64,000 nucleotides of DNA, taken from the NCBI GenBank assembly GCA_964401685.1, contig CAYNZH010000002.1, forward strand, positions 45,060 through 109,059, given 5' to 3'. Position numbers and translations under genes: made by a program. Below are positions 34,562 to 43,272 of the stretch, piece after piece. Each line of letters begins with the position of its first letter. The first letter of the stretch is position 1. This stretch comes from DASRQK01 sp964401685. GTDB taxonomy: Bacteria > Bacteroidota > Bacteroidia > Sphingobacteriales > Sphingobacteriaceae. The notes beneath the pieces are model-generated. The model made no database searches and was not told the DNA's origin. It was given only the letters and a program-made list of their open reading frames with translations.

Positions 34562-36115
34562 TTATTTCTTGGTATAGGTAGCGATCGGGAGAATCATTTC
34601 TTCAAGAGAAATGCCACCGTGCTGGAAAGTTTCGTTGAAATAATTGACAAAGTGATTGTAATTGTTCGGATAAACAAAGTAGAAGTCTTCGCGCGCAAAA
34701 ATGAAACTAGAGCTCATATTGAGCTTTGGCAACTGCGCATCGTGTGGGTTTTTGACGTGGAATACTTCTTTGCCAGAAAAACTCAGGTTTTTACCCTGCT
34801 TGTACCTGAGGTTCGTGTTGGTGTTCCTATCACCGACCACCCGACTCGGTTTTTTGACCCGGATGGTTCCATGATCTGTGGTTATCATGACTCTGACATT
34901 TTTTTGGGAAAGCCATTTTAGCGCTTCAAATAATGGAGAATGTTCAAACCAGGATAAGGTGATCGAGCGGTAGGCGGCCTCGTCGTTAGCAAGTTCCCGG
35001 ATCATGACCCTGTCTGTCCTGGCATGCGATAACATGTCCACGAAATTGTAGACTAGCACATTGAGATTGTTTGCCATCAGATTGGGCAGCTGTTCAACCA
35101 CGTCCTTGCCCTGGTCCAGATTCAAAATTTTATGATAGGAATACTTGTAATTCTTGCGCATGAGACGCTGGAGCTGATGGTGGAGAAATTTTTCTTCATT
35201 GAGATTTTTCCCGCCGTCTTCGTCGTCATTTTGCCAGAGACCTGGATATTGCTTTTCCATTTCCAGAGGACTAAGACCACTGAATATGGCATTTCTCGAG
35301 TACTGTGTCGCCGTCGGTAATATACTATAGTATTGATCCTCCTCTTCAAGTTTAAAATACGGCGTCAGAACGTCATTGATAACCCGCCACTGATCGTAAC
35401 GTAGGTTGTCGATGAGGACAAAAAACGTCGGTCTTTCGTCGCTAATTTGAGGCAAAACCTTGGTTTTGAACAGTTCGTGAGACAAAATCGGGCCTTTATC
35501 AGGTTCCTTCATCCATTTGAGGTAGTTTTTCTCTATAAATTTGAAAAACTGGCTGTTCGCTTCGGACTTTTGTAGCGTCAATATTTCATGCATTCCCGAA
35601 TCTTCAAGTTTTTCCAAGGACAGTTCCCAATAGACCAGTTTTTTGTAGACTTCGGCCCACTCCGCGAAGCTTAGATCGTCATTGAGGGTCATGCCGAGGG
35701 TTCGGAAATCCTGCTGGTAGGCCATCGACGTTTTTTCAGTGACAAGTCGTTTATTTTCGGTAAGCTTTTTAATCGTTAGCAGGATTTGCTTAGGATTTAC
35801 AGGTTTGATCAAATAGTCATCGATTTTGGATCCTATAGCCTCCTCCATGAGGTGTTCCTCTTCGTTTTTGGTCACCAGGACCATGGGAACACCGGGATTC
35901 AACGCTTTCAGCTCGGACAAGGTTTCCAAACCGGTCATTCCAGGCATGTTTTCATCCAAAAATACCAGGTCAAAATCCTTGTTTTTGAAGGCGTCGACCG
36001 CATCGTTACCATTCGTTACGGTAGTTACAGCATAACCTTTTTCGTTTAGCAGCATGATATGCGGCTTCAGTAAATCTATTTCGTCGTCCGCCCATAATAT
36101 CCTTGCTTCTTGCAT
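34562..36115 (-). CDS. porX: PorX: response regulator with PglZ domain, type IX secretion regulator
   Basis: A 517-residue protein with an N-terminal receiver (ILWADDEIDLL, phosphoacceptor Asp54 in VFLDENMPGMTG, Lys in YLIKPVNPKQ), a helical middle and a C-terminal PglZ/alkaline-phosphatase-like domain. In the latter, FFVLIDNLRYDQWRV and MITTDHGTIRV carry the likely metal ligands. This architecture is that of PorX, which with PorY and sigma P controls type IX secretion in Porphyromonas and Flavobacterium. The purified PglZ domain is known to cut phosphodiester substrates. PorY and T9SS structural genes are not in the window. Confidence 0.93.
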   Translation of the reverse strand: MQEARILWADDEIDLLKPHIMLLNEKGYAVTTVTNGNDAVDAFKNKDFDLVFLDENMPGMTGLETLSELKALNPGVPMVLVTKNEEEHLMEEAIGSKIDDYLIKPVNPKQILLTIKKLTENKRLVTEKTSMAYQQDFRTLGMTLNDDLSFAEWAEVYKKLVYWELSLEKLEDSGMHEILTLQKSEANSQFFKFIEKNYLKWMKEPDKGPILSHELFKTKVLPQISDERPTFFVLIDNLRYDQWRVINDVLTPYFKLEEEDQYYSILPTATQYSRNAIFSGLSPLEMEKQYPGLWQNDDEDGGKNLNEEKFLHHQLQRLMRKNYKYSYHKILNLDQGKDVVEQLPNLMANNLNVLVYNFVDMLSHARTDRVMIRELANDEAAYRSITLSWFEHSPLFEALKWLSQKNVRVMITTDHGTIRVKKPSRVVGDRNTNTNLRYKQGKNLSFSGKEVFHVKNPHDAQLPKLNMSSSFIFAREDFYFVYPNNYNHFVNYFNETFQHGGISLEEMILPIATYTKK

Positions 36116-36219
36116 TCAGTCGCCCCTTCATTTTTGAATTTAACCATCACTTATGAGCGAAAATACCTAAATTCAATTTATAAAACTTACTTTTAACAAA
36201 AATTAACACCATTCAGTCG

Positions 36220-36227
36220 TATCTTTG
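36220..36227 (+). promoter_or_regulatory. -7 element of the HD-lpx operon
   Basis: TATCTTTG, perfect TAnnTTTG, 25 bases before the ATG at 36253. The AT-rich stretch TTTTAACAAAAATTAACA lies at the -33 position but has no clean TTTG. Confidence 0.5.
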
Positions 36228-36252
36228 ACGCCGTTAAGAGAGCGCTGCGGCA

Positions 36253-37512
36253 ATGACATTTAATAAGAAAAGCATAATCAACGATCCGGTCTACGGTTTC
36301 GTTACTGTCCCAACAAACTTCGCGTTTGATGTGATCCAGCACCCTTATTTTCAGAGGCTACGGTACATTAAGCAGTTAAGCATGACTCATTTGGTATATC
36401 CCGGGGCATTGCATACGCGCTTTCAACACGCCTTGGGCGCGATGCACCTGATGGGTTTGGCGCTCGAAACGCTGATAAGCAAGGGCATAGCAATCTCTCA
36501 GGAAGAAAAGGAGGCCGCGCAGATTGCGGTTTTGCTTCACGATATAGGTCACGGACCTTTTTCCCACTCTCTCGAGGGGACTCTGGTGGAAGATGTTTCC
36601 CACGAGTGGCTCTCCTCCCTTATCATTGATCAGCTTGACACCGAATTCGGTGGGCGCCTAGCGCTGGTCAAAGAAATTTTTAACGATCGGTATGAGAAGA
36701 AGTTTTTGCATCAGCTCGTCTCCAGTCAATTAGACACCGACCGGATGGATTATCTGACCCGCGACAGCTTTTTTACAGGTGTTTCTGAGGGGGTCATTAA
36801 TTTTGATCGCATCATAAAAATGCTAAATGTCGTTGAAGGCGAGTTGGTTGTCGAGCAAAAGGGCATATATTCGGTAGAGAAGTTTCTCATCGCGCGTAGG
36901 CTCATGTATTGGCAGGTGTATCTGCATAAAACAATCATCGCGGCAGAGGGAATGCTGTTCGGAATTTTGAGGAGAGCGAAAGAATTGTATTTATCTCCTA
37001 ATAATTTGTTGGTTTCACCATCATTGGAACATTTTTTGCATAATAAAATTACATGTGAAAATTTCGAGGCAGACAAAGCGCATTTAAAGCATTTTGTTGC
37101 CTTAGACGATGTGGATATTTTAGCAGCAATCAAGGGTTGGTCCATGCACCCTGACCCAGTGTTAAGCTTATTGTGTAAGAGATTGTTAAGCCGAGATTTG
37201 TTTTATTCTGACCTGTTTGCTCAAAAGCCCGAACCGGAATTTTTGGACAACTTAAAGAAGGCCGCAGTCAGTCAATTTGGCATTTCACCACAGGAAACAG
37301 ATTATTTTATCTGGCATCATCCGGTGGAAAACAGTGCGTACGAGCAAGTGGACAATGAAATTAAGGTGCTTATGAAAGACGGCTCCGTTCAGGACATCGC
37401 AAAAGCTTCGGACCTTTCGAACCTGGAAACACTTTCCAGTAAAGTGAGAAAATACGCCATTTGTTATCCTAAGGAATTATTGAAAGAATTAAAAAAAGAA
37501 AATTTATACTAG
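36253..37512 (+). CDS. HD domain phosphohydrolase (dNTPase/SAMHD1-like)
   Basis: A 419-residue soluble protein with the metal-binding H...HD...D set: TRFQHALGAMHLM, AVLLHDIGHGPFSHSLEG and SSQLDTDRMDYLTRDSFFTG. This arrangement is that of the dGTPase/SAMHD1-related HD family. The N-terminal DPVYGFVTVPTNFAFDVIQHPYFQRLRYIKQL is also typical. Physiological substrate is unknown in Bacteroidota homologues. It is 4 bases upstream of lpxD and heads the lipid A gene cluster, an arrangement conserved in the phylum. Confidence 0.9.
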   Translation: MTFNKKSIINDPVYGFVTVPTNFAFDVIQHPYFQRLRYIKQLSMTHLVYPGALHTRFQHALGAMHLMGLALETLISKGIAISQEEKEAAQIAVLLHDIGHGPFSHSLEGTLVEDVSHEWLSSLIIDQLDTEFGGRLALVKEIFNDRYEKKFLHQLVSSQLDTDRMDYLTRDSFFTGVSEGVINFDRIIKMLNVVEGELVVEQKGIYSVEKFLIARRLMYWQVYLHKTIIAAEGMLFGILRRAKELYLSPNNLLVSPSLEHFLHNKITCENFEADKAHLKHFVALDDVDILAAIKGWSMHPDPVLSLLCKRLLSRDLFYSDLFAQKPEPEFLDNLKKAAVSQFGISPQETDYFIWHHPVENSAYEQVDNEIKVLMKDGSVQDIAKASDLSNLETLSSKVRKYAICYPKELLKELKKENLY

Positions 37513-37516
37513 CCAA

Positions 37517-38560
37517 ATGCAATTTACAGCGAATCAGATAGCCGATATTTTAAAGGGATCGGTTGATGGAGATGCGCAGGTGACCGTTTCTTCCTTGGCA
37601 AAAATTGAAGAGGCCCGCGAGGGAGACTTGTCGTTTATTGCCAACCCTAAGTATCAACATTTTGCTTACTCGACCAAGGCGTCAATCGTGATCGTCCAAA
37701 AGGATTTGAGATTGGACAAGCCGGTTCAAAGTACGTTGATCCGTGTAGACGATCCTTACTCGGCTTTTTCTGCTTTATTGGAAATGTACAACCAGCTAAG
37801 CCTTCAAAAAACTGGCAGAGAGGATCCTAACTTTATACATGGTGAAGCAAAAATAGGCGATGATGTGTATATTGGAGCCTTTGCCTATATAGGAAAGGGT
37901 GCGCAAGTAGGAGCTAGATGCAAGATTTACCCCAATGTTTATATTGGCGATAATGTTAAAATGGGCAACGATGTTACCCTTTTTCCAGGAGTAAAACTTT
38001 ACGCGGACACCGTGATCGGCAATGATGTAATTATACATGCGGGCGCTGTCATCGGGAGTGATGGATTTGGATTTGCTATGCAAAATGATGGGACTTATCT
38101 GAAAGTCAGTCAGATTGGTAATGTTGTAATTGAAGATAAGGTCGAAATCGGTGCCAACACGACCATCGATCGGGCTACCCTCGGATCAACAATTATCCGC
38201 GAAGGCGTAAAGTTGGACAATCTGATCCAGATCGCTCACAACGCTGAAATCGGCCAAAATACAGTAGTGGCCGCCCAAAGCGGGATTTCAGGCTCGACCA
38301 AAATCGGCAAAAACGTGGTGATGGGAGGACAAGTCGGGGTTGTGGGGCATGTGACTATCGCGGATCGCAGCCAGTTCCAGGCCAAATCCGGCATCAACAA
38401 GTCCATTCTTGAGCCTGGAAAGCGCTGGTCTGGGAACCCTTTAGCAAACTATACTTCTCAGTTACGGTCACAAGTGTTATATTTGCGCCTTCCTGAACTC
38501 GAGCAGAGGATCGCCGAACTGGAAAAAGCGTTGATTGAAAAGGAAAAGTTAAGTCACTAG
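37517..38560 (+). CDS. lpxD: UDP-3-O-acylglucosamine N-acyltransferase
   Basis: Third committed step of lipid A synthesis: transfers an acyl chain from ACP to UDP-3-O-acylglucosamine. The N-terminal uridine-binding domain (GDLSFIANPKYQHFAYST) is followed by left-handed beta-helix hexapeptide repeats from about residue 110 to 300. The catalytic His is in NLIQIAHNAEIGQNT, and HAGAVIGSDGFGFA is the family signature. A C-terminal helix (ELEQRIAELEKALIEKEKL) ends the protein at 347 residues. It lies in an operon with lpxC/fabZ and lpxA. Confidence 0.97.
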   Translation: MQFTANQIADILKGSVDGDAQVTVSSLAKIEEAREGDLSFIANPKYQHFAYSTKASIVIVQKDLRLDKPVQSTLIRVDDPYSAFSALLEMYNQLSLQKTGREDPNFIHGEAKIGDDVYIGAFAYIGKGAQVGARCKIYPNVYIGDNVKMGNDVTLFPGVKLYADTVIGNDVIIHAGAVIGSDGFGFAMQNDGTYLKVSQIGNVVIEDKVEIGANTTIDRATLGSTIIREGVKLDNLIQIAHNAEIGQNTVVAAQSGISGSTKIGKNVVMGGQVGVVGHVTIADRSQFQAKSGINKSILEPGKRWSGNPLANYTSQLRSQVLYLRLPELEQRIAELEKALIEKEKLSH

Positions 38561-38575
38561 GTACAGTAGAACAGT

Positions 38576-39979
38576 ATGGATAAGATGAACGTAAAACAGC
38601 GAACCATAAAATCCGCCATCACCATTTCGGGTGTTGGCTTACACACAGGAAAATTTGTCACCATGACGCTCCTGCCAGCGCCGGAGAATCACTGGTACCA
38701 ATTCAGGCGGATAGATGTGGAGGGGCAACCCACCGTATTGGTCGACGCTGACAACGTAACGGATACGTCCAGAGGTACCACAATTTCCAAAAATGGCGCG
38801 TCTGTGAGCACTATCGAGCATTTGATGGCGGCTCTAGTAGGGCTGCAGGTAGATAATGTGATGGTCGAGATCGACGGGCCTGAAGTTCCGATCATGGACG
38901 GGAGCGCACAGCCGTTTGTCGAGATTCTGGAGGCAGTAGGTTACCAGGATCAGGATGCCGATAGGGACTATTTTGAAATCCCGCACAACATCCATCATTC
39001 GGAACCGGATCGCAAAGTAGAGATGGTCGCTATGCCTTTGGATGGATACAGATTTACCTGTATGATAGATTTCAATTCACCGGTACTCGGTAGTCAGCAC
39101 GCGTCCATAAGCAGTATCTCTGAGTTTTCCGGAGAAATATCGTCTTCCAGAACCTTTTGCTTCCTGCACGAACTGGAGGCCTTGGTGGAACACAATCTCA
39201 TTAAGGGCGGAGATCTGAACAACGCAATCGTGGTCGTCGATAGAGAAGTCAGCGCCGCAGAACTCAAGAATGTCGCAAAACTTTTCAATCGTGAAGACAT
39301 CGACGTAGCCAAAGAAGGTATTTTGGACAATATCGAACTAAGATATCAAAATGAGCCCGCCAGGCACAAACTTCTCGATATGATCGGCGATCTGGCCTTG
39401 GTTGGACAACCGTTAAAAGGACACATTATGGCTGCCCGTCCTGGCCATGCGGCCAACGTGGCATTTGCCAAAAAAATAAAGAATCAGATTCGCCGCTCCA
39501 AGGAAAACAAGTACACAAAGGTTTACGATCCATATAAGGAACCCGTTTACGATACGGTACAGATCATGAGTATCCTTCCGCATAGGCATCCGTTTCTCAT
39601 GATCGACAAGATTTTGGAATTGACAGAAACCCATGTAGTCGGTTTGAAGAATCTCACTATTAATGAAGACCTGTTTGCGGGTCATTTCCCGGACCAGCCA
39701 ATCTTCCCTGGAGTGCTTAGAATAGAAGGAATGGCCCAGACAGGGGGGATTCTCGTCCTCAATACAGTTCCTGATCCGGAAAATTACATCACCTTGTTCC
39801 TGAAAATCGATAATGCTCGTTTTCGGGCGCAAGCCAACCCTGGTGACACGATCATTTATCAGTGCCACCTTATTGAACCTATTCGCCGCGGGATTGCCCA
39901 GATGAAAGGCGTCGGCATGGTCGGCGATAAAGTCGTCGTCGAGGCTGATCTGATGGCTCAAATTATTAAAGTAAAATAA
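38576..39979 (+). CDS. lpxC/fabZ: Bifunctional UDP-3-O-acyl-GlcNAc deacetylase / 3-hydroxyacyl-ACP dehydratase
   Basis: Natural fusion typical of Bacteroidota. Residues 1 to about 305 are LpxC: SGVGLHTGKFVTM, the zinc ligands in TIEHLMAALVGLQ and RHKLLDMIGDLALVG, and the acidic catalytic region. Residues about 320-467 are FabZ: ILPHRHPFLMIDKILE with the catalytic His and AGHFPDQPIFPGVLRIEGMA with the catalytic Glu. One chain thus joins lipid A deacetylation and fatty-acid dehydration. The ATG at 38576 gives MDKMNVKQRTIKSA; the ATG at 38585 (MNVKQRT) matches family N-termini as well. Confidence 0.98.
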   Translation: MDKMNVKQRTIKSAITISGVGLHTGKFVTMTLLPAPENHWYQFRRIDVEGQPTVLVDADNVTDTSRGTTISKNGASVSTIEHLMAALVGLQVDNVMVEIDGPEVPIMDGSAQPFVEILEAVGYQDQDADRDYFEIPHNIHHSEPDRKVEMVAMPLDGYRFTCMIDFNSPVLGSQHASISSISEFSGEISSSRTFCFLHELEALVEHNLIKGGDLNNAIVVVDREVSAAELKNVAKLFNREDIDVAKEGILDNIELRYQNEPARHKLLDMIGDLALVGQPLKGHIMAARPGHAANVAFAKKIKNQIRRSKENKYTKVYDPYKEPVYDTVQIMSILPHRHPFLMIDKILELTETHVVGLKNLTINEDLFAGHFPDQPIFPGVLRIEGMAQTGGILVLNTVPDPENYITLFLKIDNARFRAQANPGDTIIYQCHLIEPIRRGIAQMKGVGMVGDKVVVEADLMAQIIKVK

Positions 39980-39989
39980 CCCCGGATTT

Positions 39990-40784
39990 ATGATTCAACC
40001 CCTAGCTTATATTCATCCTCAGGCAAAAATTGCGTCAAATGTCGTGATCGAACCCTTTGTGACTATTCACAAAGATGTGGTCATTGGTGAAGGCACTTGG
40101 ATAGGTTCAAACGTCACAATTATGGATGGCGCCCGAATCGGCAAGAACTGCCGTATTTTCCCTGGCGCTGTGATCTCAGGAATCCCCCAGGATCTAAAGT
40201 TCGATGGCGAGGAAACCACTGCCGAAATCGGGGACAACACAACCATACGCGAGTGCGTTACGGTCAACCGCGGCACCCGGGATAAGTGGAAAACGGTGAT
40301 TGGCAAAAACTGTCTCATACAAGCATACAGCCATATCGCGCACGACTGCTTTGTGGGCGACAACTGTATTTTTTCCAACAGTACTACCCTTGCAGGTCAC
40401 ATCATTGTCGGGGATTATGTCGTTCTGGCCGGAATGGTCGCTGTGCATCAATTCTGCCAGATCGGATCTCATGCTTTTATCGCCGGTGGCTCTCTGGTCC
40501 GAAAGGATGTTCCTCCCTTTGTCAAGGCTGCGCGAGAGCCGCTTTCCTATGTGGGTATAAACTCTGTTGGTCTGAGAAGGAGGGGTTTTTCATCGAATCA
40601 GATCAATGAGATACAAGACATTTACAGAGTACTGTTTGTAAAAAACAACAATCTGACCAAGGGCTTGGATATCATTGAGGCCGAGTACAAACCTACCGAA
40701 ATCCGGGATGAGATACTGGATTTTGTAAGAAACTCAAATCGCGGCGTCATGAAAGGATTCGGCCATGGAAAAGGAGTGATGTAA
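39990..40784 (+). CDS. lpxA: Acyl-ACP--UDP-N-acetylglucosamine O-acyltransferase
   Basis: First step of lipid A synthesis. The left-handed beta-helix built of hexapeptide repeats (residues 5-190) contains the catalytic His in QAYSHIAHDCFVGDNC, plus TIRECVTVNRGT and GDYVVLAGMVAVHQFC. A C-terminal helical domain (GINSVGLRRRGFSSNQI ... RNSNRGVMKGFG) is complete. Length of 264 is standard. It follows lpxC/fabZ by 10 bases and precedes an ABC ATPase by 6. Confidence 0.97.
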   Translation: MIQPLAYIHPQAKIASNVVIEPFVTIHKDVVIGEGTWIGSNVTIMDGARIGKNCRIFPGAVISGIPQDLKFDGEETTAEIGDNTTIRECVTVNRGTRDKWKTVIGKNCLIQAYSHIAHDCFVGDNCIFSNSTTLAGHIIVGDYVVLAGMVAVHQFCQIGSHAFIAGGSLVRKDVPPFVKAAREPLSYVGINSVGLRRRGFSSNQINEIQDIYRVLFVKNNNLTKGLDIIEAEYKPTEIRDEILDFVRNSNRGVMKGFGHGKGVM

Positions 40785-40790
40785 GAAAAA

Positions 40791-41411
40791 TTGGAAATCA
40801 AACTCGAAAATATCGGTAGAAGATATAATCGGGACTGGATTTTTAGTGGTGTGAACTACAAATTCGTCTCCGGCAATAGCTATGCGCTCCTGGGCCCAAA
40901 TGGATCCGGCAAATCTACCCTCCTAAAAATTCTTTCTTCGAGTTTGACCCCTTCTGAAGGCCTGGTACACTACGCACGGGAAGGAACACCTCTTTCCCTG
41001 GAGCAAATTTATAAGGAAATCTCCATAGCTGCGCCGTATATGGAGCTGATAGAGGAGTTTACCCTCCAGGAGATGCTCCACTTTCATTTTCGTTTCAAGA
41101 AGCTATTTCCGGGCATGGGCATGGTTGACTTGATAGAACTTATCGCATTGCCTGGCGCCCGGAACAAGGTACTTCGGCATTTTTCGTCGGGCATGAAGCA
41201 GCGAGTAAAGTTGGCTCTGGCGTGCTGCACCGATGCCGCAATTGTTCTTCTGGACGAGCCGACTACCAATCTGGATGCCAAGGCCACCCAGTGGTATCAC
41301 GCACTTGTTGAAAGGTTCACTCAGAATAAGTTGCTTATCCTAGGCTCAAACCAGGCAGAGGAGTACCAAAGCTGCCAATTTCACCTCGACGTCTCCAAGT
41401 TTTCAAGATAA
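40791..41411 (+). CDS. ABC transporter ATP-binding protein (lpx-cluster orphan)
   Basis: ATPase of 206 residues with Walker A LGPNGSGKSTLLKILSS, signature FSSGMKQRVKLALA and Walker B AIVLLDEPTTNLDAK. The H-loop histidine is not obvious: the corresponding stretch reads LILGSNQAEEYQ with Asn or Gln where switch His is expected. It starts at TTG (TTG GAA ATC AAA), 6 bases after lpxA, with no in-frame ATG before about residue 84. No permease is adjacent. Tight linkage to lpxA suggests a role in envelope biogenesis, but that is inference. Confidence 0.87.
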   Translation: MEIKLENIGRRYNRDWIFSGVNYKFVSGNSYALLGPNGSGKSTLLKILSSSLTPSEGLVHYAREGTPLSLEQIYKEISIAAPYMELIEEFTLQEMLHFHFRFKKLFPGMGMVDLIELIALPGARNKVLRHFSSGMKQRVKLALACCTDAAIVLLDEPTTNLDAKATQWYHALVERFTQNKLLILGSNQAEEYQSCQFHLDVSKFSR

Positions 41412-41462
41412 TTTCTTATTTTGCCCCTGATTAATTTAGAATTTTTAACAAATTAAATCTAT

Positions 41463-42023
41463 ATGGCTAAAGCATCTGAAATAAAAGCAGGGAATTTCTT
41501 GCGCTTTAATGGCGAGTTGGTGAGTGTAGAAGAGTTGATCCACCGGACTCCTGGAAATCTGAGAGCGTTTTACCAGGCGAAAATGCGCAATGTGCGGTCT
41601 GGAAAATTGGTGGAATATCGATTCAGAACCGATGAAGAGGTTGAGATTGCAAGAGTAGAGACGACTGATTATCAATATCTTTATGAAGATGGCGAATTCT
41701 TTGTAGTCATGGACAATGCAACCTTTGAGCAATTCAATATACCCAAGGAATTATTCGGTGATTCGGCACGATTTTTGAAAGAAGGAATGCAGGTGCTTGT
41801 GGCAATGGAAAGTGATGAGCCGATCATGGCTCAGGCTCCGACCACGGTTGAGTTGGAAATCACTTATACAGAGCCTGCAGTGAAAGGCGACACGTCAACC
41901 AATGCGCTGAAGAGTGCTACGGTTGAGACCGGCGTAGAAATACGAGTCCCTCTGTTTGTCAATCAAGGCGATAGAGTGAAAGTTGATACGAGAACCGGCA
42001 ATTATATAGAACGCGTAAAATAA
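41463..42023 (+). CDS. efp: Elongation factor P
   Basis: Three-domain translation factor (186 residues) that relieves ribosome stalling on polyproline. KOW-like domain I, the OB domains and the C-terminal signature (ATVETGVEIRVPLFVNQGDR) are canonical. Odd point: the loop that carries the modified residue reads HRTPGNLRAFYQAK. Where E. coli has PGK34 and Pseudomonas SGR32, this protein has Asn32 at the tip. It would therefore lack lysylation or rhamnosylation at that position. It is followed by a strong terminator. No modification enzyme genes are nearby. Confidence 0.95.
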   Translation: MAKASEIKAGNFLRFNGELVSVEELIHRTPGNLRAFYQAKMRNVRSGKLVEYRFRTDEEVEIARVETTDYQYLYEDGEFFVVMDNATFEQFNIPKELFGDSARFLKEGMQVLVAMESDEPIMAQAPTTVELEITYTEPAVKGDTSTNALKSATVETGVEIRVPLFVNQGDRVKVDTRTGNYIERVK

Positions 42024-42055
42024 GATTTTAAAAATTTTCGGTTTAGGTTGATTAG

Positions 42056-42095
42056 TCGGTCTTAGGGCACCCCGCTCTAAGGCCGATATTTTTTT
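42056..42095 (+). terminator. Intrinsic terminator after efp
   Basis: Arms 42056-42068 and 42074-42086 form a 13-pair stem (two G-U pairs) around a 5-base loop, followed by TATTTTTTT. It ends the HD-lpx-efp transcript. Confidence 0.9.
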
Positions 42096-42192
42096 ACAAA
42101 GCTATCAATATAAACAATATCAATGGCAATTCAATATAGAGTTTGTCTATACTGTATGCGTAAAAGCAATGGCGTAATGCCTAAGTATTTCG

Positions 42193-42200
42193 TATTTTTG
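42193..42200 (+). promoter_or_regulatory. -7 element of the peroxiredoxin operon
   Basis: TATTTTTG, perfect TAnnTTTG, 37 bases before the ATG at 42238. The region 42096-42237 is otherwise AT-rich without a gene or an obvious OxyR-type site. Confidence 0.5.
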
Positions 42201-42237
42201 TAATCAATCAAAAAGTAATTAAAAAAACAAGAATAAG

Positions 42238-42882
42238 ATGAGTTTAACAGGTAAACAATTCCCCAATATCGCAGTAGATGCGATGGATTATTTAGGTGAT
42301 AATTTGAGCATCAACGTATTTGAAGAAGCAGTGAAAAAAGGTAAAAAAGTGTTGTTGTTTTGGTACCCAAAAGACTTTACTTTCGTTTGCCCTACGGAGT
42401 TACATGCGTTTCAAGAGGCTTTGCCTGAGTTTGAAAAACGTAACACCATCGTCATTGGTGCGTCGACAGACAGTAACGAGGTGCACTTTGCGTGGTTGAG
42501 TACTGCGAAAGACAACGGAGGTATAGAAGGAGTAACCTACCCGATTCTGGCGGATACCAACCGCAACCTGTCCCGTATCTTGGGGATTCTGGACGAGGAA
42601 ATTGTAGATGACGAGACATTCGGCCAAATTATAAAAGGCAGTAGTGTAGCTTACCGTGCTACTTATCTGATCGATGAGACTGGACGGGTATTTCACGAGA
42701 GTGTTAACGACATGCCTTTAGGCAGAAATGTGAAGGAATATTTCCGTCTCATTGACGCATATGCGCATTTCCAGAAAAATGGTGAAGTATGCCCAGCCAA
42801 CTGGGAAGAAGGTAAGGAAGCAATGGACGCGACCCGCGAAGGAGTGGCTAATTACTTAGCTAGCCAGGTTTCCTTGAGCTAA
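42238..42882 (+). CDS. 2-Cys peroxiredoxin (AhpC/Prx family)
   Basis: Thiol peroxidase for H2O2 and alkyl peroxides, 214 residues, cytoplasmic. Peroxidatic Cys51 lies in FTFVCPTELHAF, the resolving Cys in NGEVCPANWEEG near residue 181, and the conserved Arg in GVTYPILADTNRNLSR. The C-terminal extension suits a typical 2-Cys enzyme. A thioredoxin-like gene follows by 75 bases, separated by a hairpin, and is a plausible electron donor. No ahpF is present. Confidence 0.94.
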   Translation: MSLTGKQFPNIAVDAMDYLGDNLSINVFEEAVKKGKKVLLFWYPKDFTFVCPTELHAFQEALPEFEKRNTIVIGASTDSNEVHFAWLSTAKDNGGIEGVTYPILADTNRNLSRILGILDEEIVDDETFGQIIKGSSVAYRATYLIDETGRVFHESVNDMPLGRNVKEYFRLIDAYAHFQKNGEVCPANWEEGKEAMDATREGVANYLASQVSLS

Positions 42883-42903
42883 AAGTTAATTTACAGAAAA
42901 TAA

Positions 42904-42937
42904 GGGTGCCGAATGCGTTCGGCATCCATTTTATATT
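42904..42937 (+). terminator. Hairpin between peroxiredoxin and thioredoxin genes
   Basis: Arms 42904-42913 and 42918-42927 form 10 pairs with loop TGCG, followed by ATTTTATATT. The broken T-tract suggests a partial terminator that lowers expression of the thioredoxin genes relative to the peroxiredoxin. Confidence 0.7.
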
Positions 42938-42957
42938 CACAATAAAAAAGGATAAAC

Positions 42958-43272
42958 ATGTTTGCAGAATTAGATAAAGATAATCTCAATGATTTGATCC
43001 AGGAAAATAAAACGGTCGTCGTACAGTTTTCCGCCGGATGGTGTGGCAATTGCCGTATAATGAAGCCAAAATTCAAGAAATTGGCCGGAGAAATGAATGA
43101 TGTGACCTTTGTAGTGGCAGATGCCGAAAAATATCCTGAATCTAGAAAATTGGCAAAAGTGGACAACCTTCCAACCTTTGCAACGTTTAAAGACGGTAAA
43201 TTGGTCAATCAGATCCAAACGAATAAATTTGAATTACTCAACGAATTAGTACATGAAGTTACCAATAATTAA
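42958..43272 (+). CDS. Thioredoxin family protein
   Basis: A 104-residue cytoplasmic thioredoxin fold with active site SAGWCGNCRIMKPKF (Cys29, Cys32; CGNC rather than CGPC). The cis-Pro motif is VDNLPTFATFKDGK. There is no signal peptide. The CGNC motif is unlike canonical TrxA and suggests a dedicated partner, most simply the peroxiredoxin upstream. Its last 20 bases overlap the start of the DUF6952 gene. Confidence 0.92.
   Translation: MFAELDKDNLNDLIQENKTVVVQFSAGWCGNCRIMKPKFKKLAGEMNDVTFVVADAEKYPESRKLAKVDNLPTFATFKDGKLVNQIQTNKFELLNELVHEVTNN

Noticed and set aside
34562..36115. A PglZ domain, which could indicate a BREX or Pgl phage-defence system.
   Set aside because: The domain is fused to a response-regulator receiver, the PorX architecture, and no brx or pgl genes lie nearby.
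36253..37512. HD phosphohydrolase as an antiviral dNTP-depleting enzyme.
   Set aside because: It sits at the head of the lpx operon with housekeeping genes on all sides; no nuclease, sensor or other defence gene is present.
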